DNA of 15,700 nt, from the NCBI GenBank assembly GCA_045628125.1, contig JAZQPA010000214.1, positions 1 to 15,700 of the forward strand. Reading direction: 5' to 3'. Of the stretch, positions 8,069 through 14,646 are shown piece by piece. The notes under the pieces were generated by a model. The model was not told where the DNA came from. It saw only the letters and a list, made by a program, of their open reading frames with translations, and did not search any database. The position numbers were made by a program, and so were the translations under genes. Numbering within the stretch: position 1 is the stretch's first letter; every line of letters begins with the position of its first letter. This stretch comes from Minthousia sp045628125. GTDB lineage: Bacteria > Bacteroidota > Bacteroidia > Bacteroidales > Bacteroidaceae.

Positions 8069-9229
8069 ATGGCAGTTAAAATATTAAGTGTAGACGATGA
8101 GATGGACCTGGAAGTCCTGCTCACCCAGTATTTCCGCAGAAAGATCCGCAAGGGAGAATACGAGTTCTTCTTTGCCCATAACGGTCTTGAGGCCCTGGAT
8201 ATACTGCTCAAAAATCCCGACATCGAAATCGTGCTGAGCGACATCAACATGCCCGAGATGGACGGACTGACCATGCTGGCCAAACTGAACGAGATGCATA
8301 ATCCGGCCCTGAAGTGTATCATGGTGTCGGCTTACGGTGATATGGGTAATATCCGTCAGGCAATGAACGGTGGTGCCTTTGATTTTGCCACCAAACCTAT
8401 CGACTTGGATGACCTTTCCGTAACCATTGAGAAAGCCATTGAACAGATAGAATTTGTGCGCAAATCGCAGGCTGAGCATGCCAAACTGGTAGATATTCAG
8501 GGAGATCTGGATGCGGCCAGTCAGATTCAGCAGGCCATTCTTCCGAATCATGAGGATTTCCTGAAACAGACGAATCTGCCGGTTTGCCTGTGCTCTTCCA
8601 TGAAAGCTGCCAAGGATGTGGGCGGTGATTTCTTCGATTTCTTTGCGCTGGATGACCACCGCATGGCGTTTACCATAGCCGATGTTAGCGGTAAGGGTAT
8701 GCCTGCCGCACTGTTCATGGCCGTAAGCCGTACAGTAATCCGTACTTACGGAATGCAGGGACAGAGTTCGCAGGAATGTATGGCAAATGCCAATAAGATG
8801 CTTTGCACAGAGAGCCTTAACTCGATGTTTGTCACCACATTCTATGGTATCTATGATACTACCACCGGATTAATCGATTACACCAATGCCGGTCATAATC
8901 CTCCGTATGTGCTGAAGGCCGACGGAAGTGTTCAGGCTCTTCCTATCTGCAAGAACATTGCCCTTGGTGTGTTTGATTTTCCATTCACCAGCAATGAACT
9001 GCAACTGGAACCCGGTGATACCTTGGTGATGTATACCGATGGAGTAACCGAAGCACACAACGAGCAGAAGGGTGATTACGGCGAGGAGCGTCTGGAAGCA
9101 TTGCTGCCTACACTGAAAGGCATGAACAGCAACGAGATATGTGATGCCATCAAGAAGGATGTAGAGAAATTTGTGGACGGAGATCCTCAGTCTGACGATA
9201 TGACTATGCTGATACTGAAGCGTCCTTAA
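8069..9229 (+). CDS. Response regulator fused to PP2C/SpoIIE-type Ser/Thr phosphatase (RsbU-like)
   Basis: A 386-residue cytoplasmic protein. Residues 1-125 form a receiver domain: acidic pocket D9/D10, phosphoacceptor D58 in LSDINMPEMDG, S87 and K109 (ATKP) are all present, so it should be phosphorylatable. Residues about 130-165 are a helical linker (LDAASQIQQAILP) typical of RsbU-like phosphatases. Residues about 170-385 are the PP2C domain with its metal-binding acidic residues: D187 in VGGDFFD, D205 in ADVSGKGMPAA, D324 in YTDGVTEA, and D376/D377 in QSDDMTMLIL. Such proteins usually dephosphorylate a STAS anti-anti-sigma factor when the receiver is activated. No STAS or anti-sigma gene is in this window, so its substrate is encoded elsewhere or differs. 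The histidine kinase follows after 17 bp and is the obvious phosphodonor. The ATG at 8069 puts VDDE at the usual distance from the N-terminus. Confidence 0.93.
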   Translation: MAVKILSVDDEMDLEVLLTQYFRRKIRKGEYEFFFAHNGLEALDILLKNPDIEIVLSDINMPEMDGLTMLAKLNEMHNPALKCIMVSAYGDMGNIRQAMNGGAFDFATKPIDLDDLSVTIEKAIEQIEFVRKSQAEHAKLVDIQGDLDAASQIQQAILPNHEDFLKQTNLPVCLCSSMKAAKDVGGDFFDFFALDDHRMAFTIADVSGKGMPAALFMAVSRTVIRTYGMQGQSSQECMANANKMLCTESLNSMFVTTFYGIYDTTTGLIDYTNAGHNPPYVLKADGSVQALPICKNIALGVFDFPFTSNELQLEPGDTLVMYTDGVTEAHNEQKGDYGEERLEALLPTLKGMNSNEICDAIKKDVEKFVDGDPQSDDMTMLILKRP

Positions 9230-9246
9230 CTGAAAATGACTGTACG

Positions 9247-10083
9247 ATGGAAAATGTAGAAAACCTTCACGAGCAGATTGAGAAGTTGCAGCAGCAACTG
9301 GTCAGTCAGGAGAAGATGGCCTCTTTAGGGTTATTGAGTGCGGGAATTGCCCATGAGATTCAGAATCCGCTGAATTTTGTGATCAATTTTTCAAAGTTGT
9401 CCGTAAAACTGCTGAACGACTTATTGGAAGTGGTTGATGACTGCAAGGATAAGTTGACCGAAGACGATGCAGCTGATATTGAGGATATTTCAGCTGATTT
9501 GCAATCCAATCTGAAAAAGATTTCGGAGCATGGTGAGCGTGCCATCAGTATTATTCAGGGTATTCTGCTGCAAAGCCGCGGAAAGGCTGGCGAGAAACTG
9601 CCGACAGATGTCTGCAAACTGACTCATGAGTATGTTTGGCTCTCCTATCATGCCATGAGAGCCCGAAACAACAAGTTCAATATCACTATCCTTGAGGACT
9701 ATCCGGACAACCTGAAAATGCAGTTGCTGGTTCCTCAGGATTTCAGTCGCGCTATCCTGAATGTCGTCAATAATGCATTCTATGCAGTTTGGGAAAAAGC
9801 TCAACAGGAGGAGGAAGGTTATGAACCTACAGTATCGGTTTCTGTAAAACAAGAAGACAACCGATTGCTCATCCTGATTCAGGATAATGGAAACGGCATT
9901 CCTAATGATATACAGGAGAAAATGTTCCATGAAGTGATTACCACCAAACCGGTTGGAAAAGGCACAGGCTTGGGCATGAGCATTACCCGTCAGCTGATGG
10001 AGGAAAGTCTGGAAGGAAGTATTTCTTTTACAACTGAAATGGGTAGCGGTACTACATTTAAGCTAATTATTCCTTATAAATAA
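9247..10083 (+). CDS. Soluble histidine kinase, likely partner of the receiver-PP2C protein
   Basis: A 278-residue kinase with no membrane segment or sensory domain. Residues 1-25 are a short coiled coil (HEQIEKLQQQLVSQEKMASLG) leading into the dimerisation helices with an intact H box: H36 and E37 in AGIAHEIQNPLNF. The ATP-binding lobe has N176 in VVNNAFYA, DNGNGIP (213-219) and GKGTGLGM (237-244). The second dimerisation helix (NLKKISEHGERAISII) and the H-box surroundings closely parallel the membrane sensor at 5252-7909 (NLKKIEEHGQSTTRIL). The two cores are therefore paralogous, this one catalytically complete. Lacking its own input domain, it must be controlled by another protein; the sensor with the altered H box is the best candidate. 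It follows the receiver-PP2C gene by 17 bp and probably shares its transcript. No Shine-Dalgarno is evident at the ATG. Confidence 0.92.
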   Translation: MENVENLHEQIEKLQQQLVSQEKMASLGLLSAGIAHEIQNPLNFVINFSKLSVKLLNDLLEVVDDCKDKLTEDDAADIEDISADLQSNLKKISEHGERAISIIQGILLQSRGKAGEKLPTDVCKLTHEYVWLSYHAMRARNNKFNITILEDYPDNLKMQLLVPQDFSRAILNVVNNAFYAVWEKAQQEEEGYEPTVSVSVKQEDNRLLILIQDNGNGIPNDIQEKMFHEVITTKPVGKGTGLGMSITRQLMEESLEGSISFTTEMGSGTTFKLIIPYK

Positions 10084-10094
10084 AATCCCTTCAT

Positions 10095-10188
10095 TGTCAT
10101 TCTGAGCGAAGCGAAGAATCTTTCTATATAAGTAGTGAAAACTTTCATTACTAGTCAGGAAAGATCCTTCGCTTCGCTCAGGATGACA
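10095..10188. repeat. Long imperfect palindrome (REP/MITE-like)
   Basis: Arms 10095-10124 and 10159-10188 are inverted copies matching at 28 of 30 positions; both mismatches would be G-U pairs in RNA. An inner pair, AGTAGTGAAA (10131-10140) and TTTCATTACT (10143-10152), extends the hairpin almost to the centre. The core arm motif GAGCGAAGCGAAGAATC is one I recall as a dispersed repeat in many bacterial genomes. It lies between two convergent genes and could also slow transcription from both sides, although no strong T-tract follows either arm. Confidence 0.8.
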
Positions 10189-10273
10189 AGTGGGAGGCTC
10201 AGGATAACAAGTGGGAGGTTCAGGATGACAAGTGGGAGATTCAGGATGACAAGAGAGAGAAACTCAGGATGAG
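10177..10273. repeat. 21-bp tandem repeat, four units plus a partial fifth
   Basis: Units begin at 10177, 10198, 10219 and 10240, each 21 bp, with consensus CTCAGGATGACAAGTGGGAG plus one base. The fourth is diverged (AAGAGAGAGA end) and a partial fifth, CTCAGGATGAG, lies at 10263-10273 after a 2-bp shift. The first unit begins inside the right arm of the adjacent palindrome (10177-10188), so the array appears to have grown from that arm. Confidence 0.8.
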
Positions 10274-10284
10274 AATAAACCGTT

Positions 10285-11493
10285 TTATTTCATCCTCTTC
10301 AGCAGTTTCTGCGCCTTGGCATCTTTCTGCAGCAGTTCCGGATTCACTTTACTGTTCTTAATCAGAGAAGTAAGGCGTTTGTGCCATTCAATGTCGCGCC
10401 ACATGCCCACAAACTGGGGGCCACAGAAATTACTGGTGGCAATGGCAACCCACTGTCCGGTACTGGCTGATTCCTTAACGCCCATCTCGCACAGTTCCTT
10501 TACCCAACCCCAATCCAGCAATGGCCAGTCCTTATAGTCGATAATGCCCCAACACTCGGTGGTGATGAGCGGCAACTGCAACTTCCTGGCCACTCCTGCC
10601 ATGGCATGAATCTGATTCACCAGCATGCCACTCCAATATTCGGGTTGCGCACGGTAGGTCTTTTCGGCATAAGCCACCACATTCTTATAGGCCTGTGGAT
10701 CAAAGCGTCCATTCTTGTAACTGATCACATTATTGAACTCACCGTTATTTTGGTTGGCCATCCAGATGTGCTGTTCGATAAGGTCGAAGAAGCTCACATC
10801 GGCACGGTCGTAACGGGTCAGATCCTGCGAATCAAGTGAGAACAGCAGTGGCATATCAGGATAAGCCTTACGGATGCGTTCGATAGCTCGCTGCATCCAT
10901 TCCATGCTGTGCTTCTCATCCCACTGTCCCCAATACACTTTAGGATACTGCTCATGGAAGAACGGAGCCCAGATGTCACCCGGCCATTCGTTGCACAAAT
11001 CCACATACAGAATGTTATCCAACAGACCAGCCTTCTCAATGGTTTTCAAGGTGTTAATCCATCGGTCGGCCAGAATCTCCGGGGTACGGATATTCATCTC
11101 CTCGTGCGTGATATCGGCACGGAACCAAGTGGAGAGTCCCACCTTGATATCGCGCTGTTTGCACTTCTTCAGGAACTCATTCAAGGCAGGCTGCACACGA
11201 ACCACATTCTTATCAGGGCTTCCCCAGTTCTGCTGGTTCCATACTTCAGTAAGTGTCCATTCCCGTTCCGGATCCAGACCTACCAGATGAGGATAGGCAT
11301 CGATACGAAGCGCATTATAGCCTCGTTCCGTAAAATCGTCCAGCACCTGGTCCCAATCCTCATAACCGGCACCCGGCCATCGGCGTTCCAACCATGAGAA
11401 ATCCCACATGGCAATGGCACGGGGATGAAAATCTTTTTGGGCAAATACAGGAAGAGCCATGAATAAGGCTATCAGGAAGGTCAGTTTCTTCAT
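10285..11493 (-). CDS. Secreted cellulase-like glycoside hydrolase (TIM-barrel fold)
   Basis: A 402-residue protein with a signal peptide (MKKLTFLIALFMALPVFA, cleavage before Q19). I took the ATG at 11493 because it starts this peptide; an upstream ATG in frame at 11535 would add 14 residues and overlap the promoter. The rest reads as a clan GH-A-like (beta/alpha)8 barrel: YNALRIDAYPHL near 59-70, the presumed acid/base E169 in ILYVDLCNEWPGD, and a presumed nucleophile E313 in PLITTECWGIIDY. Trp and Tyr are abundant, as in carbohydrate-binding clefts. It resembles the sugar-binding cellulase-like family of Bacteroidetes; polysaccharide and linkage specificity cannot be read from the sequence. 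No SusCD pair is adjacent, so it is not in an obvious utilisation locus. It ends convergently with the histidine kinase across the palindrome and is divergent from the Sel1 gene. Confidence 0.8.
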   Translation of the reverse strand: MKKLTFLIALFMALPVFAQKDFHPRAIAMWDFSWLERRWPGAGYEDWDQVLDDFTERGYNALRIDAYPHLVGLDPEREWTLTEVWNQQNWGSPDKNVVRVQPALNEFLKKCKQRDIKVGLSTWFRADITHEEMNIRTPEILADRWINTLKTIEKAGLLDNILYVDLCNEWPGDIWAPFFHEQYPKVYWGQWDEKHSMEWMQRAIERIRKAYPDMPLLFSLDSQDLTRYDRADVSFFDLIEQHIWMANQNNGEFNNVISYKNGRFDPQAYKNVVAYAEKTYRAQPEYWSGMLVNQIHAMAGVARKLQLPLITTECWGIIDYKDWPLLDWGWVKELCEMGVKESASTGQWVAIATSNFCGPQFVGMWRDIEWHKRLTSLIKNSKVNPELLQKDAKAQKLLKRMK

Positions 11494-11532
11494 GTTTATC
11501 GAATGTTTGTATAAGGTTATCATTTCCGCTTG

Positions 11533-11564
11533 CAAAATAAATGAAAAACGGACAAACTACCAAA
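11533..11564 (-). promoter_or_regulatory. Promoter of the cellulase-like gene
   Basis: On the minus strand TTATTTTG (11540-11533) matches TAnnTTTG except at the second base, and TTTG (11564-11561) lies exactly 20 nt upstream, the spacing seen at the sensor promoter. This leaves a leader of roughly 30 bases before the ATG at 11493. Confidence 0.5.
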
Positions 11565-11625
11565 AACATTCCGTTGTAAAAAAAGATTTGCGCCATAGAA
11601 ATGGCCTTTAATTATAAATAATGTG

Positions 11626-11633
11626 TAACTTTG
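11626..11633 (+). promoter_or_regulatory. -7 promoter element of the Sel1-repeat gene
   Basis: TAACTTTG matches TAnnTTTG exactly. It ends nine bases before the ATG at 11643, so the predicted transcript starts at or within a few bases of the start codon. The upstream -33 match is poor (TTTA at 11607-11610 with a short spacer). Confidence 0.6.
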
Positions 11634-11642
11634 CGCCCTGTT

Positions 11643-12767
11643 ATGGCATTAGTTTTTGAAATCAAGGCAAATAAGAAGTTGGACAATGCCCAGTTCCTGC
11701 AATATCTGGGTGTGGAGGACCTGAAGATGGACGGTCCCTTTCAGATGGAGGCATGTCTGGCATGGTCATTAATCCGCAAGGAGCATTCCACCACAACCAC
11801 CGTCCTGGAGTATGACGGCAAGGGACATTATTCGGTGGTTTTTGACTGCATGGCCAGTTATGACGACTACCGTTTCCTGCCCTATCTGCTGGATTCGCTT
11901 TGCCTGTATCTAACGGATGAGCACTATGAGGTGCCTGATCCCAACAACTTTGATCCGGAGGATATGCATTTCCTGAATGCCTATGAATACTGCAGCGAGG
12001 ACTGGGTTCAGGAGCAGATTGGCGATGCCATAGCGTATGCCAAGTGCGTGATGAGCCTGAATGCACCTTATAACATCGAGCTTCCTTTTGATTCCTTGTG
12101 GTATGTCACCGAATCGGTGCTGAATGAATACGGTGTGGATTTGCACTCCTCCACTCCCCGCATCTATGGCTATATCCAATACCTGTTGCGCCATAAGAAA
12201 CTGCCTTTCCATGAATCACAGAATGCTGTCGCTGAGCAGTTTATCCCCGAGGAGGAGATAACCGTCGATGTGCCGGAACATGAAAGTATCGGTACAGTTC
12301 AGTCTTGGCAGATAGACGGCAGCATCACTACCGAGAGTTTCTGCAGTCAGGATGTGGCATTGCTGTATAACATTGCTCAACGCTTTCTGGCTGGTGCTCC
12401 TGTGGATGGCGTGGTGCTGAATGACATCGGCACCATTTTTCAGGAAGGTATTGGTTTAGAGAAAAATGTGGATATGGCATTGGACTGGTACCGTGATGCC
12501 ATTAAGAACGGTGACCACTGGTTTGCTCCTTCCAGCATGGGCGATATCTACCGCAAGGGAACCAGCAGTCAGGGCGTGCAGTTGCAGAAAGCCATCGATG
12601 CCTACAAACAGGGCAATGACCCGTATGCGTGGTTCCGTATCGGTCAGTCGTTCGAGGAAGGTTGGGTATCAGAACCCAATCTGGCAGAGGCCTTACGCTG
12701 GTATGGCAAAGCGGCGGAACAAGGTCATCATCTGGCCATTAAACGATTGGAAACAGGACAGTTATAA
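11643..12767 (+). CDS. Sel1-repeat protein with unrecognised N-terminal domain
   Basis: A 374-residue protein with no signal peptide or membrane segment, so probably cytoplasmic. The start is the ATG at 11643; a TTG at 11631 lies inside the promoter element and is unlikely. Residues 1-about 210 (MALVFEIKANKKLDNAQFL onwards) are acidic and match nothing I recognise. From about 240 there are three to four Sel1-type helical repeats: ALLYNIAQRFLAG, LNDIGTIFQEGIGLEKNVDM with ALDWYRDAIKNGD, SMGDIYRKGTSSQG with AIDAYKQGND, and WFRIGQSFEEGW with ALRWYGKAAEQGH. Sel1 repeats mediate protein-protein contacts, so an adaptor role is likely but unproven. The M14 peptidase gene begins 28 bp downstream on the same strand and may be co-transcribed. 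Confidence 0.8.
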   Translation: MALVFEIKANKKLDNAQFLQYLGVEDLKMDGPFQMEACLAWSLIRKEHSTTTTVLEYDGKGHYSVVFDCMASYDDYRFLPYLLDSLCLYLTDEHYEVPDPNNFDPEDMHFLNAYEYCSEDWVQEQIGDAIAYAKCVMSLNAPYNIELPFDSLWYVTESVLNEYGVDLHSSTPRIYGYIQYLLRHKKLPFHESQNAVAEQFIPEEEITVDVPEHESIGTVQSWQIDGSITTESFCSQDVALLYNIAQRFLAGAPVDGVVLNDIGTIFQEGIGLEKNVDMALDWYRDAIKNGDHWFAPSSMGDIYRKGTSSQGVQLQKAIDAYKQGNDPYAWFRIGQSFEEGWVSEPNLAEALRWYGKAAEQGHHLAIKRLETGQL

Positions 12768-12795
12768 TTGAATAGTTAAACTAATAAATAATAAA

Positions 12796-14607
12796 ATGCG
12801 TTTGTTAAGAAACATGCTGATTGGCTGTGTGCTGCTGAGCAGTACCGCCATGGCACAGAACAAAAACGAGCTGAATATGCCGGTTAAGATCAAGGCAAAT
12901 TTGGACGAGTTTGTAGTATTGAGCGAGAAAACCGATTTTAAGAAGACTCCTAAGTTTGACGAGACACGCGACTATTTCCACCGTCTGGAGGCTGTATCTC
13001 CTATGGTGAAGAACAGCAGTTTCGGTGTCAGTCCTCAGGGTCGCGAATTATCTCTGGTGGTTATTGACAAGGATGGTCTGACCACTCCTGAGGCTATCCG
13101 TGCCAAAGGTCGTGTCATTATTCTGGTAGAATCATGTATTCACAGCGGCGAGCCTGACGGTAAGGATGCCTGCATGATTTATTTCCGTGATATGGTGTTG
13201 AAGGGTAAGGATAAGGAGCTGCTGGATCATGTAAGCTTTGTGCTGGACCCTGTGTTCAATGTGGATGGTCATGAGGATTTCCGTGCCACCAACCGCATCA
13301 ACCAGAATGGTCCTGACGAGTTGGGTACCCGTAACAATGCGCTGTTGCTGAACCTGAACCGTGACTTTCTGAAGACTGAGTCTCCGGAAATGAAGGACTG
13401 GCATCGTATGTACAACTATTGGGATCCAGAGTTGTTTATCGACTGCCATGTGACCAATGGTGCTGATTTCCAGTATGTAATGACCTATTCCGTAGAGAAT
13501 CACGGCGAGGCCATGTCGCCAGCTTTGAAGAAATATGCTACCGACATCTACGATAAGCAGTTGAACGAGCGCATGACCAAGGTGGGTTTCCCTATGTTCC
13601 CATACTGCTCATACCGCAGAAGCTATGCTCCTGAGTTGGGCGCAAGTCTGGATGCCTTCGACCCTCGTTACTCTACCAGCTATGCCGCATTCCGCAACCG
13701 TATCGGCCTGTTGCTGGAGACTCACATCTACAAACCATACAAGGAGCGTGTGATGAGTACCATCGAGGCTATCCGTCAGAGTGCCTTTATTCTGGCAGAG
13801 AGCAAGAAGGAATTGCGTCAGGCTATCGAGCAGTCGGATGCTTATGTGGCAAGTCCTGCGTTCCGCAAGCAGGAGTTCCCATTGGATTACAAGATTGATC
13901 CTACCGACAGCATTATGGTAGATTACCTGGGATGGGAACGCGATACCATCAAGAGTGATTTGAGTGGTGCCGATTGGGTACGTCACCGTTATGACAAGCC
14001 AAAGACCTATCGTATTCCATTGTTTACCAAGCATGTACCTACAGTTACCGTAAAGGTTCCAAAGGCTTACATCCTGATGCCACAGTATGCTAACATTGCC
14101 GAGATTCTGGAACTGAACGGATTGAAACTGACCCGTTTGGAGGAAGCAAAGGAAGTGGAAGTAGAGACTTACCGTTATACTGGTGGTCAGTTGGCTACCC
14201 GTCCAAGCGAGAACCGTGTTCCTGTGGTAAAGACCAACTATACCACTCAGACCGAGAAACTGGTTTATCCTAAGGGCAGCTATTATCTGGATATGAACCA
14301 GCCAAATGCCAAGTTGGCCATTTATGCGCTGGAGCCAAATGCTCCGGGTTCATTGACCTATTGGGGATATTTCAACGGACATGTATGGCCTGTAGGTGAA
14401 TTCTGGGTTCGCCAGTCGTATATGGAGGAAAAGGGACGCGAGATGCTGGCTAATGATCCTGAGCTCAAGAAGCGTTTTGAGGAAAAGATGAAATATCCTC
14501 AATTTGCCAAGGATTCCAATGCCATTCTGAATTTCTTCTATGAGATTGTCCAGAAGCAGTCACATCAGGACAGCGATGTTCATCCTGCATGGCGTGTGAT
14601 GGATTAA
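12796..14607 (+). CDS. Secreted M14-family zinc carboxypeptidase-like protein
   Basis: A 603-residue protein. Residues 1-20 are a signal peptide (cleavage at TAMA-Q), placing it in the periplasm or outside. The M14 catalytic domain covers about 55-330. Zinc ligands H116 and E119 lie in CIHSGEPDGKDA, and the third ligand is H218 in ELFIDCHVTNG. An Asn-Arg pair (NLNRDF, 186-191) sits where the family binds the substrate carboxylate, and the general base is E308 in GLLLETH. All catalytic positions are therefore present. About 400-600 is a C-terminal extension I cannot assign to a family. It probably trims peptides or cell-wall-derived peptides; the substrate is not predictable. The gene uses CGT and GGT codons heavily, suggesting strong expression. 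It ends just before a terminator hairpin. No TAnnTTTG is seen in the 28 bp upstream, so transcription may read through from the Sel1 gene. Confidence 0.9.
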   Translation: MRLLRNMLIGCVLLSSTAMAQNKNELNMPVKIKANLDEFVVLSEKTDFKKTPKFDETRDYFHRLEAVSPMVKNSSFGVSPQGRELSLVVIDKDGLTTPEAIRAKGRVIILVESCIHSGEPDGKDACMIYFRDMVLKGKDKELLDHVSFVLDPVFNVDGHEDFRATNRINQNGPDELGTRNNALLLNLNRDFLKTESPEMKDWHRMYNYWDPELFIDCHVTNGADFQYVMTYSVENHGEAMSPALKKYATDIYDKQLNERMTKVGFPMFPYCSYRRSYAPELGASLDAFDPRYSTSYAAFRNRIGLLLETHIYKPYKERVMSTIEAIRQSAFILAESKKELRQAIEQSDAYVASPAFRKQEFPLDYKIDPTDSIMVDYLGWERDTIKSDLSGADWVRHRYDKPKTYRIPLFTKHVPTVTVKVPKAYILMPQYANIAEILELNGLKLTRLEEAKEVEVETYRYTGGQLATRPSENRVPVVKTNYTTQTEKLVYPKGSYYLDMNQPNAKLAIYALEPNAPGSLTYWGYFNGHVWPVGEFWVRQSYMEEKGREMLANDPELKKRFEEKMKYPQFAKDSNAILNFFYEIVQKQSHQDSDVHPAWRVMD

Positions 14608-14612
14608 TAATA

Positions 14613-14644
14613 AAAAAAGGTGCATTTTTCAATGCACCTTTTTT
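14613..14644. terminator. Bidirectional intrinsic terminator between convergent genes
   Basis: The stem GGTGCATT (14619-14626) pairs with AATGCACC (14631-14638) around a four-base loop. It is flanked by seven A on the left (14612-14618) and six T on the right (14639-14644), so it can terminate both the M14 peptidase gene (+) and the acyl-CoA synthetase gene (-). Confidence 0.92.
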
Positions 14645-14646
14645 AT

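Noticed and set aside
10177..10273. CRISPR array
   Set aside because: The 21-bp units are head-to-tail with no spacers and no cas genes are present.
11494..11535. Upstream start of the cellulase-like gene at 11535
   Set aside because: It would overlap the likely -7 element and put 14 residues before a standard signal peptide that begins at 11493.
11631..11642. TTG start of the Sel1 gene at 11631
   Set aside because: The TTG is the end of the TAACTTTG promoter element; the ATG at 11643 is the sensible start.
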